The notes under the pieces: generated by a model
The model's database searches: none
Told to the model about the DNA's origin: nothing
Seen by the model: the letters and a program-made list of their open reading frames with translations, nothing else
Shown here: positions 35,577 through 43,944 of the stretch, in pieces
How positions within the stretch are numbered: position 1 is the stretch's first letter
Layout of the letters: the number at the start of each line of letters is the position of its first letter
Source: Flavobacterium sp. FEMGT703F
Lineage (GTDB): Bacteria; Bacteroidota; Bacteroidia; Flavobacteriales; Flavobacteriaceae
Assembly (NCBI GenBank): GCA_002786385.1
Contig: PGCN01000008.1
Span: 186,001 to 250,000, forward strand
Length of the DNA: 64,000 nucleotides
Direction: 5' to 3'
Program-made: the position numbers and the translations under genes

Positions 35577-37697
35577 ATGAAAAATTTCAAAAAGTTTTCA
35601 TTAGGCATCGCTATGCTTATTAGTTTCCTAACTTTAGCACAAGAGAAAACCATTACCGGAACCGTATCCGATAAAACTGGCCCATTACCGGGCGCCAATG
35701 TAGTAGTAAAAGGCACCTCAACCGGAACCCAAACGAATTTTGACGGTAAATACACTATCAAAGCTTCAGAAGGACAAACTTTAGAATTCAGTTATGTGGG
35801 CTTTGGTACGAAACAAGTTAAAGTAACTAAATCCAATGTTATTAATGTGGTTTTAGATGAAGCGGTTACCTTGAGTGAAGTGGTGATGGTGAGTCAGGGC
35901 TATTCAAGAGAAAAAGCGGTAAGCTATTCTCTATCACAAACATTTCACGGACAAACATCGGGAGTAAGCATAGCCCACAACAAAGGAAAGCCCGGAGCGG
36001 CTGGCGTAGTGATTCGTGGAGCAAAATCATTGCAGAACAATAACAATCCCGTTTATATTGTAGACGGCGTTCCTGTAAAAGAAGAAGACTTTAAAAAACT
36101 GAATCAACAAGACATCAGCACCGTTAGTGTACTTAAAGACGCGGCTGCCACTTCACTTTACGGCAACAGAGCCGCGAATGGCGCTGTAATCGTTCAAACC
36201 AAAAACGGTATTACACAAAATTTGTCTAAGTCAGAATTGCAAAAACGAATCAAAGAAATCGACAAAACTACTACACCTATCGCCATTGAACCAGAAAATG
36301 AAGACTATAACAGCTTTGTAGAAAATGCTTTTGAAAGTCCGAAATCGGCGCCACTCTCTACTTTTTCTATCGATGTTGACAATGCTTCCTACACCAATGT
36401 GCGACGCTTTATCAATAATGGTCAATCGGTACCAAAAGATGCGGTTCGCGTGGAAGAAATGGTCAACTTTTTCAAATACCAATACCCCCAACCCACCGGG
36501 CAACATCCGTTTTCTATCCATACCGAATACAGCGATTGTCCGTGGAATAAGACTAACAAATTGGTGCGCATCGGCTTGCAAGGTAAAGACATTCCAACCG
36601 ATAATTTACCGAAATCCAATTTGGTATTTCTGATAGATGTGTCCGGTTCCATGAGTGATGTCAACAAACTGCCATTGCTGAAAGAATCGATGAAAGTACT
36701 GGTAAACCAATTGAGAGACGAAGACAAAATTGCGATGGTCGTTTATGCCGGAGCGGCCGGATTGGTATTACCGCCAACCTCGGGCAAAGACAAAAAAACC
36801 ATCATTGACGCTTTAGAAAAATTAGAATCCGGCGGCAGTACAGCCGGTGGCGCAGGTATTGAATTGGCCTATAAAACTGCTCAGGAAAATTTCATCAAAG
36901 ATGGCAACAACCGTGTAATCTTGGCTACCGACGGCGATTTTAACGTAGGTGCTTCTTCCGATAAAGACATGCAAACTTTGATTGAAGAAAAAAGAAAATC
37001 GGGTGTATTCCTAACTTGCTTAGGCTACGGCATGGGCAATTACAAAGACAGCAAATTGGAAACCTTGGCCGACAAAGGCAACGGCAATTACGCTTACATC
37101 GACAACATTCAGGAAGCCAATCGCTTTTTGGGCAAAGAATTCAAAGGCTCTATGTTTGCCATTGCCAAAGATGTGAAAATTCAAATCGAGTTCAATCCGG
37201 CGCATGTAAAAGCCTACCGATTGATTGGCTATGAAAACCGAAAATTGCGTCCGGAAGATTTTAAAAACGATGCGATTGATGCCGGCGAATTGGGCAGTGG
37301 TCATACGGTTACGGCTTTGTACGAAATCATTCCAGCGGATGTTAAAAGCGACTTTTTTACCGAAATCGACGAATTAAAATACGCCAAAGTGGAACCAAGC
37401 AAAACGCAATTTCAGGACGAATTGGCAACTATCAAATTTCGATACAAAAAACCGGATGGCGCCAAAAGCATTGAAATGGTGGAAGTTATTGCCAACAAAG
37501 TTTCTGCATTAAACCAGACTTCTGCCGGATTCAAATTCAGCACAGCAGTCGCTTGGTTCGGATTGAAATTGAGAGACTCGCAATTGGTTACCGATAAATC
37601 TTCAGCCGCCATTGCGCAATTAGCCCGCGAAGGTTTGGCTTACGACCAAGATGGCTACAAAGCGGAGTTCATTCGTTTAGTTGAAGCCGTACAATAA
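35577..37697 (+). CDS. VWA protein with CarboxypepD_reg and TonB-plug domains (YfbK-like)
   Basis: The 706-residue exported protein has a signal peptide (to about residue 22), a CarboxypepD_reg-like domain at 24-105 (TITGTVSDKTGPLPGANVVV), a plug-like domain at about 115-210 (NPVYIVDGVPVKEE, VLKDAAATSLYGNRAANGAV), then a YfbK-type region (TFSIDVDNASYTNVRRFI) and a von Willebrand A domain with the MIDAS motif DVSGSMS near 354 and a DGDFNVGASSDKDM loop. A C-terminal domain follows (FYRKPDG-like strands). There is no beta-barrel, so it is not a receptor. It probably assembles protein complexes in the periplasm. It lies 29 bases after the anchored protein. Confidence 0.88.
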   Translation: MKNFKKFSLGIAMLISFLTLAQEKTITGTVSDKTGPLPGANVVVKGTSTGTQTNFDGKYTIKASEGQTLEFSYVGFGTKQVKVTKSNVINVVLDEAVTLSEVVMVSQGYSREKAVSYSLSQTFHGQTSGVSIAHNKGKPGAAGVVIRGAKSLQNNNNPVYIVDGVPVKEEDFKKLNQQDISTVSVLKDAAATSLYGNRAANGAVIVQTKNGITQNLSKSELQKRIKEIDKTTTPIAIEPENEDYNSFVENAFESPKSAPLSTFSIDVDNASYTNVRRFINNGQSVPKDAVRVEEMVNFFKYQYPQPTGQHPFSIHTEYSDCPWNKTNKLVRIGLQGKDIPTDNLPKSNLVFLIDVSGSMSDVNKLPLLKESMKVLVNQLRDEDKIAMVVYAGAAGLVLPPTSGKDKKTIIDALEKLESGGSTAGGAGIELAYKTAQENFIKDGNNRVILATDGDFNVGASSDKDMQTLIEEKRKSGVFLTCLGYGMGNYKDSKLETLADKGNGNYAYIDNIQEANRFLGKEFKGSMFAIAKDVKIQIEFNPAHVKAYRLIGYENRKLRPEDFKNDAIDAGELGSGHTVTALYEIIPADVKSDFFTEIDELKYAKVEPSKTQFQDELATIKFRYKKPDGAKSIEMVEVIANKVSALNQTSAGFKFSTAVAWFGLKLRDSQLVTDKSSAAIAQLAREGLAYDQDGYKAEFIRLVEAVQ

Positions 37698-37729
37698 AAA
37701 AGTTGGTTTTTTTTTTGGGGGTGATGATG

Positions 37730-37761
37730 AAACCCTGTCGGATGCACAACGGCAGGGTTTT
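37730..37761 (+). terminator. Hairpin between VWA and SIMPL genes
   Basis: AAACCCTGTCG (37730-37740) pairs with CGGCAGGGTTT (37750-37760), with one G-T pair, followed by a short T run. It may end the sigma/VWA transcript or act as an attenuator for the SIMPL gene. Confidence 0.6.
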
Positions 37762-37825
37762 GAAACCCAAACATACTATTTCCGACAAAAAATCGTTTCC
37801 TTTTAAATCAATCTCTCATACAAAC

Positions 37826-38533
37826 ATGAAAAAAATCATTTTATTACTGGTTGTCTTTAGTAGCGCTTTACTACACAGTCAAGAGAAAAACTTTATCGAC
37901 AAACCTTATTTGGAAGTGCAAGGCAAAGCCGATACTTTGGTTACACCCAATAGAATTTACATCGATATACTCATTTCCGAGAAAGACACCAAAGGCAAAA
38001 AATCGGTGGAAGAATTGGAAAGCGAAATGCTTAGCAAACTCAAATCACTTGGCATTGATACCGAGAAAAACGTGTCGATGCAAGACATGATGAGCAACTA
38101 CAAAAAGTTTTTCCTCAAACAAACCGACATCCAAAAAGCCAAGTCGTATTCGATTTTAGTGTATGATGCTAAATCGACCGCAAAAGTGTTTATCGGCTTG
38201 GAAGAAGTAGGCATTTCTAATGTTCGAATCGACAAATTGGAACATTCCGAAGAAAGCAAACTCCAATTACTCATGAATACTAAAGCGATGGAAAATGCGA
38301 AAGCGAATGCTGTCAGTTTTACCAAGCCATTGGGACAAAATATTGGAAAAGCATTGTTTGTTAGTCAGAATAAGAATGTTACCTACCGTGGAAATGCCAA
38401 TCAAATCAGAATTCGAGGACAAGCCCCGCAAGAACTAGCCTTTAAAACTAAAGCAATTGAGTATAACGAAAATATCGAATTTGAAAAAATTACAATCTCA
38501 AGTGAAGTTATCACACGCTTCTCCTTAGAATAA
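37826..38533 (+). CDS. SIMPL-domain (DUF541) exported protein
   Basis: I place the start at 37826 because MKKIILLLVVFSSALLHSQ is a complete signal peptide; the upstream frame to 37703 reads through the hairpin. The 235-residue product has the SIMPL pattern LEVQGKADTLVTPNRIYIDI, an acidic helix with EELESEMLSKLKSLGID, and a C-terminal strand set ending FEKITISSEVITRFSLE. Family members are periplasmic or outer-membrane proteins of unknown function. It follows the VWA gene after a hairpin. Confidence 0.85.
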   Translation: MKKIILLLVVFSSALLHSQEKNFIDKPYLEVQGKADTLVTPNRIYIDILISEKDTKGKKSVEELESEMLSKLKSLGIDTEKNVSMQDMMSNYKKFFLKQTDIQKAKSYSILVYDAKSTAKVFIGLEEVGISNVRIDKLEHSEESKLQLLMNTKAMENAKANAVSFTKPLGQNIGKALFVSQNKNVTYRGNANQIRIRGQAPQELAFKTKAIEYNENIEFEKITISSEVITRFSLE

Positions 38534-38557
38534 TAAATTGTGGTTATTTGTTCATGC

Positions 38558-38594
38558 AAAAACCCGCCAAGTTCTGAGAATTTGACGGGTTTTG
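38558..38594. terminator. Bidirectional terminator
   Basis: AAAACCCGCCAA (38558-38570) pairs with TTTGACGGGTTTT (38581-38593), with one mismatch, between the convergent SIMPL and ABC-F genes. Runs of A before and T after make it symmetrical. Confidence 0.8.
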
Positions 38595-38610
38595 ATTTTT
38601 GTGAAATTTG

Positions 38611-38638
38611 CTGAACACTGCCAACTGAACACTGAACA
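38611..38638. repeat. Heptad array abutting a stop codon (4 units)
   Basis: The units are CTGAACA, CTGCCAA, CTGAACA, CTGAACA. The stop of the minus-strand ABC-F gene (38639-38641) begins on the next base. Confidence 0.8.
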
Positions 38639-40273
38639 CTACTTCTCTATCTCTTTCAAGCTCTCCATTTTCTTGTGTGCCAAGAATCCTTTGATGTCTT
38701 CAAAATGTTCTTTCACGCGTTTGTTGCCGAATTCGAATACTTTCTCCGCCAAACCGTCTAAGAAATCACGGTCGTGCGATACTAAGATTAACGTTCCGTC
38801 AAACTCTTTCAAGGCTTCTTTAATGATGTCTTTGGTCTTCATATCCAAGTGATTCGAAGGCTCATCGAGAATCAACAAGTTGACCGGTTCCAACAATAAT
38901 TTAATCATCGCCAAACGCGTTTTTTCGCCACCGGAAAGTACTTTGACTTTCTTCTGAATATCATCGCCTTGGAACATAAAAGCACCCAAGAGATTTTTGA
39001 TTTGCGTACGAATATCGCCTACTGCAATCGCATCGATGGTTTCAAAAATGGTAGCATTTTCGTCTAACAAAGCGGCTTGGTTTTGGGCAAAATACCCAAT
39101 CTGACAGTTGTGTCCAATTTCCACCGAACCACCGTTGATTTCGATTTCTTTCATAATCGCCTTAATCATGGTCGATTTTCCTTCCCCATTTTTCCCGACA
39201 AAGGCTACTTTCTGACCGCGCTCAATGACCATATTGGCGTCTTTAAAAATAACTTTATCGCCATACGATTTTTCCAAATCGCGCACAATAACCGGATATT
39301 GCCCCGAACGTACCGAAGGCGGAAACTTCAACTTCAACGCAGAATTATCTATTTCGTCTACCTCAACCAAGACTAATTTCTCCAACATGCGAACACGCGA
39401 TTGCACTTGCTCGGTTTTGGAAAATGTCCCACGGAAACGTTCGATAAACGCTTGGTTTTCGGCTATGAATTTTTGTTGCTCTTCGTAGGCTTTTTGTTGG
39501 TGAATGCGTCGGTCTTTGCGCAATTCCAAATAATGAGAATACTTGGCTTTGTAATCGTAAATGCGACCCATCGTTACTTCTATGGTACGATTGGTAATGT
39601 TATCTACAAACGCACGGTCGTGGGAAATGACCATTACCGCTTTCGCCTGATTGATTAAGAAATCTTCCAACCACTGAATACTGTCCATGTCCAAGTGATT
39701 CGTCGGCTCATCCAGCAAAATCAAATCGGGTTGCTTTAATAAAATTTTAGCTAACTCTATACGCATTCTCCAACCACCGGAAAACTCAGAAGTAGGACGC
39801 TGAAAGTCGTCTCTTTCGAAACCTAAGCCTTTCAACACCTTCTCTACTTCGGCTTCGTAATTGACTTCTTCTATGGAATAATATTTTTCACTCAGTTCAG
39901 AAACGCGTTCAATCAACTTCATATACTCATCGCTTTCGTAATCGGTGCGAATGGTTAATTGTTCATTGATTTCGTCGATTTCGGCTTTCATTTTAAACAC
40001 TTCCGCAAAAGCTTTCGACGCTTCTTCCATCACGGTACAATTGTCGTCCATCAACAAATGCTGCGGCAAATAAGCGATAACGGCTTCTTTGGGCGCTGAA
40101 ATATTTCCTCTGGTAGGTTTGTTTTGTCCGGCAACAATTTTAAGTAAGGTTGATTTTCCGGCGCCGTTTTTACCCATCAAGGCAATTTTATCGGTTTCGT
40201 TGATGGCGAAAGTTACCTCGCTAAACAAAGTAGTACCGCCAAACTCGACGGCTATGTCGTTAACTGTAATCAT
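38639..40273 (-). CDS. ABC-F family ATPase (YbiT/EttA-like)
   Basis: The 544-residue protein has two ATPase domains: GKNGAGKST, FSGGWRMRIELAKILL and LILLDEPTNHLD in the first, GKNGEGKST, LSGGEKTRLAMIKLLL and LLILDEPSNHLD in the second, linked by a charged arm of about 75 residues (KDRRIHQQKAYEEQQKFI). There are no membrane segments. It is a different subgroup from the ABC-F protein at 13833. It likely acts on the ribosome E-site. The stop adjoins a heptad array. Confidence 0.92.
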   Translation of the reverse strand: MITVNDIAVEFGGTTLFSEVTFAINETDKIALMGKNGAGKSTLLKIVAGQNKPTRGNISAPKEAVIAYLPQHLLMDDNCTVMEEASKAFAEVFKMKAEIDEINEQLTIRTDYESDEYMKLIERVSELSEKYYSIEEVNYEAEVEKVLKGLGFERDDFQRPTSEFSGGWRMRIELAKILLKQPDLILLDEPTNHLDMDSIQWLEDFLINQAKAVMVISHDRAFVDNITNRTIEVTMGRIYDYKAKYSHYLELRKDRRIHQQKAYEEQQKFIAENQAFIERFRGTFSKTEQVQSRVRMLEKLVLVEVDEIDNSALKLKFPPSVRSGQYPVIVRDLEKSYGDKVIFKDANMVIERGQKVAFVGKNGEGKSTMIKAIMKEIEINGGSVEIGHNCQIGYFAQNQAALLDENATIFETIDAIAVGDIRTQIKNLLGAFMFQGDDIQKKVKVLSGGEKTRLAMIKLLLEPVNLLILDEPSNHLDMKTKDIIKEALKEFDGTLILVSHDRDFLDGLAEKVFEFGNKRVKEHFEDIKGFLAHKKMESLKEIEK

Positions 40274-40499
40274 TTAGATTTTTAGATTATTAGATTTTAA
40301 GACTTCTCAGCAATTTGAAGCGGCAAAGATAGTTTAATTAGGTAATTTGAAAATGTAAGCCTTTGAAAATTTGAAAATGAAAGTTGCTTTTAGGCAGGAC
40401 AGAAACCTTAATTTAATAACAATAACGTTTTAGTTCATTAGAAACGAAGTCTGACAAAGCTTAATGTGTATTTTTGCTAAGTAAATAATGATTTGAAGT

Positions 40500-41723
40500 A
40501 TGCCGTTATTTGATTACAGCTTTTTGAGCAAAATAGTCCCCAAAGCCAAGATTAAGAAAGGCTACCGAAAAGCCAAAAAATCGTATTTGAACCGAGTGCG
40601 TTTGGCTACATCCTTGTTTTTCTTTGGGATGGGATTTTGTTTTGCCACTTGGGCGAGTCGGATTCCGGATATCAAATCGGCTTTGCATTTGAGCGAAGCG
40701 GCTTTGGGTACTTTACTTTTTGCCATGCCTATCGGACAATTGTTTGCCATGCCTTTCTCGGGTAAAATTGTAACCCGTTATGGCAGTAGGGCCATTACAA
40801 TTTTGGGATTGATTTTATACGCAGCCTGTTTACCGTTAATTGGCTTGGCTACAGAAAAATGGCAGTTGGCAGTAGGTTTGTTTCTATTCGGTCTGTTTGG
40901 CAATTTTTGCAATATTGCGGTGAATACGCAAGGTGTTTATACCCAACAATTGTTCGACAAACCTATTATTGGTTCCTTTCACGGCTCGTGGAGTTTGGCC
41001 GGATTTTGCGGTGCGCTTACCGGTTTGCTGATGTTAGCTTTAGAGTTAAGTGTATTTCAGCATTTTATTGTTGCCTTTACGTTTGTTTTGGTCATTATAG
41101 CAACCAACCAAAAGTTTATCATTAAAGCCAAATCGAAACAAGAAGCCGAAAAATCCACCTATTCATTTTGGAAAAATCCCGATAAAAACTTGCTCTTGTT
41201 AGGCCTAATTTGTTTTTGCGGGATGGCCAGCGAAGGCATTATGTTTGACTGGAGCGGTGTGTATTTTAAAGAAATCATCAAAGCTCCCGGTGCCTTGGTT
41301 GTTTTGGGTTACACCACTTTTATGATTAGTATGGCTTCGGGGCGATTTTTAAGCGATTTTTTGGTCGCCCGATACGGTGCGAGGAAAGTACTAATAATTA
41401 GTGGCTTAGTCATCTCGACCGGTTTATATACCGCCGTTTTGTTGCCCTATATCATTCCGTGTACGATAGCTTTTATGTTGGTAGGATTTGGTGTTTCGAA
41501 TGTAGTTCCGATTATCTTTAACGTAGCCGGAAACAGTAAAACTGTACCTACCGGAATAGCGTTAACCATAGTTACCAGTATCAGTTTCCTTGGCTTTTTA
41601 ATGGGACCGCCGTTGATTGGTTACATAGCCGAACTAACGAGCTTGAAACACTCCTTTGCAATAATCGGAATATTTGGGGTGTTGGTATCGCTGTTGGTTT
41701 GGCGATTGAAAGTCATTAAATAA
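40500..41723 (+). CDS. MFS transporter, YbjJ-like
   Basis: The 407-residue transporter has about twelve hydrophobic segments and the motif RIPDIKSALHLSEAALGTLLF near the N-terminus with GSFHGSWSLAGFCGAL near helix 5, typical of the YbjJ group. Its substrate is unknown. A TATTTTTG box (40469-40476) lies upstream. Its stop directly abuts that of the convergent DUF2007 gene. Confidence 0.85.
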   Translation: MPLFDYSFLSKIVPKAKIKKGYRKAKKSYLNRVRLATSLFFFGMGFCFATWASRIPDIKSALHLSEAALGTLLFAMPIGQLFAMPFSGKIVTRYGSRAITILGLILYAACLPLIGLATEKWQLAVGLFLFGLFGNFCNIAVNTQGVYTQQLFDKPIIGSFHGSWSLAGFCGALTGLLMLALELSVFQHFIVAFTFVLVIIATNQKFIIKAKSKQEAEKSTYSFWKNPDKNLLLLGLICFCGMASEGIMFDWSGVYFKEIIKAPGALVVLGYTTFMISMASGRFLSDFLVARYGARKVLIISGLVISTGLYTAVLLPYIIPCTIAFMLVGFGVSNVVPIIFNVAGNSKTVPTGIALTIVTSISFLGFLMGPPLIGYIAELTSLKHSFAIIGIFGVLVSLLVWRLKVIK

Positions 41724-41939
41724 CTAAATACTCATACGAAACGCCTCAATCACCGGATTCGCTTTGTGGAAGTCGGTTTCCTGAATGAACAATTCTACCG
41801 GTTTGTCGGCGGAAACACTCGGCAATACATTCGACTGATTGTTGTTGCGAATCACCACATTGATCTCTACTGCTTCCATTTTGTCTTTTAAAGTAACGGC
41901 TAGAATTTCGTTACCGGAGAATATTTTGATTAATCCCAT
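41724..41939 (-). CDS. DUF2007 protein, 71 residues
   Basis: The product begins MGLIKIFSGNEILAVTLKDK and has the DUF2007 pattern (alpha/beta, with VEINVVIRNNNQSN and LFIQETDFHKANPVI). The family is proposed to be a PII-like or ferredoxin-like regulatory domain; its function is not established. Its start is preceded within four bases by a heptad array. It is likely downstream of the DEAD-like gene in the same direction. Confidence 0.75.
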   Translation of the reverse strand: MGLIKIFSGNEILAVTLKDKMEAVEINVVIRNNNQSNVLPSVSADKPVELFIQETDFHKANPVIEAFRMSI

Positions 41940-41942
41940 TTG

Positions 41943-41973
41943 GTTGTATGTTCTAAGTTGTATGTTCTAAGTT
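41943..41973. repeat. Heptad array abutting a start codon (two 14-mers)
   Basis: GTTGTATGTTCTAA occurs twice in a row (41943-41956, 41957-41970), followed by GTT. In units of seven it reads TTGTATG, TTCTAAG, TTGTATG, TTCTAAG. It begins three bases before the minus-strand DUF2007 start. Confidence 0.85.
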
Positions 41974-42007
41974 AAAAAATCTGCTTTTTATTTCTTACTT
42001 ATTAAAA

Positions 42008-42628
42008 CTATTCCTCTTCCTCCATTTCGAAGAAAGTAGGTTCAATCATTATCTTATCAGCTAATACTTCCACCCTTTCGGTGATTTGTGAACAGAAGAA
42101 CAAGCGTTGGGTTTTCTCGATACTTTGAGACAAGCGCAATACTACGGCATCCAAACGGTTCCGGAATAAAATATCGGCATCGTCAACCACAAACATCTTG
42201 ATGGTATTGCTATTAAAGCCGGCAGAGGAAAACATGGCGTTGATTTTATTGGGTGTTCCGATTAAAATATCCAAGCCCATAGAAACGATGTTCTTGTCAT
42301 AATCAATATCTCCTTTATCGTGCACGCCGTAAATGCTCAAATCGTGGTAGGTGCCGAGTTTTAGGAACATCTCTTCCATCTCTTGAACGCGCTCTTTGTT
42401 TTCCACTAATATCAACGCTCGGGTACTTTCGCCCACCGATTTTTCCAAACGCTGAATCACGTTCAAAACAATAGTGGTGGTTTTACCGGTTCCTGCAGGC
42501 GATTGAATCACCGCGTCAGCACCGCTTTTAATGGTAGAAAAAGTTTCTTGCTGAATCTCATTGGCTTCGGTCAACCCGTTTTCAATGAGTGCTTTTTGGA
42601 GGTTTGGGTTTATTTTTTTTAGGTTCAT
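42008..42628 (-). CDS. Single-RecA-domain DEAD-like protein (DDAD)
   Basis: The 206-residue protein matches the first RecA domain of DEAD-box helicases: FSTIKSGADAVIQ before the P-loop SPAGTGKTT (43-51), ILIGTPNKI, and DDAD at 149-152 in place of DEAD. The SAT motif is replaced by SQI (180-182). It ends in an acidic tail MEEEE and lacks the whole second RecA domain, so it cannot be a complete helicase. The clean stop, tidy length and full N-terminal part suggest a natural family rather than a broken gene. Its function is unknown. Confidence 0.8.
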   Translation of the reverse strand: MNLKKINPNLQKALIENGLTEANEIQQETFSTIKSGADAVIQSPAGTGKTTTIVLNVIQRLEKSVGESTRALILVENKERVQEMEEMFLKLGTYHDLSIYGVHDKGDIDYDKNIVSMGLDILIGTPNKINAMFSSAGFNSNTIKMFVVDDADILFRNRLDAVVLRLSQSIEKTQRLFFCSQITERVEVLADKIMIEPTFFEMEEEE

Positions 42629-42633
42629 TTTTT

Positions 42634-42697
42634 AAGGGATAAGTTAAAAGGGATATGGGATTAGACTTTTGCCTTATCCCTATTCCCTTATCTCTTT
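42634..42697. repeat. Palindromic heptad array
   Basis: The left half reads AAGGGAT, AAGTTAA, AAGGGAT, ATGGGAT; the right half reads ATCCCTA, TTCCCTT, ATCTCTT (42676-42696), the reverse complement in style. GGGATAAG (42636-42643) pairs with CTTATCCC (42673-42680). It spans the whole gap between the regulator stop and the DEAD-like gene start, and shares GATAAGTTAAAAGGGATA with 1455-1472. Confidence 0.8.
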
Positions 42698-43859
42698 ATT
42701 TACTGGCAAACAAAGTCACATCAGTTTCCGAAATCTCGTTACCGCCAAGAATGATTAATCTTTCGACTACATTTCTAAGCTCGCGTATGTTTCCGGTCCA
42801 ATCGTATTCTTGTAATAATTTAACCGCGTCTTTAGAGAAAACTTTAGGCGCATTGCCTTGCTCTTCGGCAATTTTTACGGCGAAGTGTTCGATTAGCAAC
42901 GGAATATCGTCTCTTCGGTCGTTCAAGGCCGGGACTTTGATTAGGATAACGGCCAAACGATGGTACAAATCTTCGCGGAAACGGCCTTCGGCAATTTCTT
43001 TCTTCAAATCTTTATTGGTTGCCGCAATAACACGTACGTTGATTTTAATGTCTTTGTCGGCACCTACTCTTTGTATCAAACTTTCCTGTAACGCACGCAA
43101 TACTTTGGCCTGAGCCGACAAACTCATGTCGCCTATTTCATCCAAGAAAATAGTTCCGCCATCGGCTGCTTCGAATTTTCCGGCTCGGTCTTTAACTGCT
43201 GAAGTAAAAGCACCTTTTACGTGACCGAACAATTCGCTTTCGATTAATTCTGAGGGTATAGCGGCGCAGTTCACCTCTATCATAGGCGCGGAAGCGCGTT
43301 CGCTTTTTTCGTGTAATTGATGGGCAACCAATTCTTTTCCGGTTCCGTTAGGTCCGGTGATAAGCACTCTGGCATCGGTTTGGGCGACTTTTTCAATCAT
43401 TTGTTTGATTTGATTGATAGGCTCGCTTTCGCCAATGATTTCGTAGTTTTTGGAAACTTTTTTCTTTAGAATTTTATTCTCAACCACCAACTGTTTTTTA
43501 TCGAGGGCATTGCGAACGGTGTTCAGTAACCGATTCAAATCGGGTGGTTTGGAGATGTAATCGAAAGCGCCTAAACGCATGGTATTGACTGCGGTTTCCA
43601 AATCGCCGTGACCGGATATCATGACCATCGGAATTTCGGGTTTGATTTTTTTAACGGCTTCGAGCAATTCTTCGCCACTCATTTTAGGCATTTTGATGTC
43701 GCACAACACCAAATCGTAGTCTTCGTTTTTGATTTTTTCAAAACCTTGTTTGCCATCTTCGGCTTCTTCAACGGTGTAGGTGTCGCTTTCCTCGGTGAGT
43801 ATTTTGGTTAATACCCTACGGATGGCAGCTTCGTCTTCGATGATTAGTATTTTGGGCAT
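42696..43859 (-). CDS. NtrC-like response regulator lacking an HTH domain
   Basis: The 387-residue protein has a receiver domain (D54 in LVLCDIKMPKMSGEE) and an AAA+ sigma-54 activator domain with Walker A GPNGTGKE (169-176), a GAFTSA loop (216-221; the usual form is GAFTGA) and Walker B GGTIFLDEIGD. It stops at TLFASK, just after the AAA+ lid, so the Fis-type DNA-binding domain is missing. It could act on sigma-54 promoters without a specific upstream site. No kinase is adjacent. A heptad array precedes its start. Confidence 0.92.
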   Translation of the reverse strand: MPKILIIEDEAAIRRVLTKILTEESDTYTVEEAEDGKQGFEKIKNEDYDLVLCDIKMPKMSGEELLEAVKKIKPEIPMVMISGHGDLETAVNTMRLGAFDYISKPPDLNRLLNTVRNALDKKQLVVENKILKKKVSKNYEIIGESEPINQIKQMIEKVAQTDARVLITGPNGTGKELVAHQLHEKSERASAPMIEVNCAAIPSELIESELFGHVKGAFTSAVKDRAGKFEAADGGTIFLDEIGDMSLSAQAKVLRALQESLIQRVGADKDIKINVRVIAATNKDLKKEIAEGRFREDLYHRLAVILIKVPALNDRRDDIPLLIEHFAVKIAEEQGNAPKVFSKDAVKLLQEYDWTGNIRELRNVVERLIILGGNEISETDVTLFASK

Positions 43860-43870
43860 ATTTTTTTTAT

Positions 43871-43898
43871 TTCGAGTTTCGGGTTTCGAGTTTCGGGT
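43871..43898. repeat. Heptad array near a start codon (two 14-mers)
   Basis: TTCGAGTTTCGGGT occurs twice in a row. In units of seven it reads TTCGAGT, TTCGGGT, TTCGAGT, TTCGGGT. It lies 11 bases upstream of the minus-strand regulator start. The region 43860-44159 otherwise holds a hairpin element and no gene. Confidence 0.85.
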
Positions 43899-43944
43899 TG
43901 ATTTGCACCAATTAGCTCTAATGTTTTATATGTAGATTACCTTT

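Noticed and set aside
42008..42628. Truncated helicase pseudogene
   Set aside because: No remnant of the second RecA domain is found downstream; the acidic end and clean stop fit an intact short protein better.
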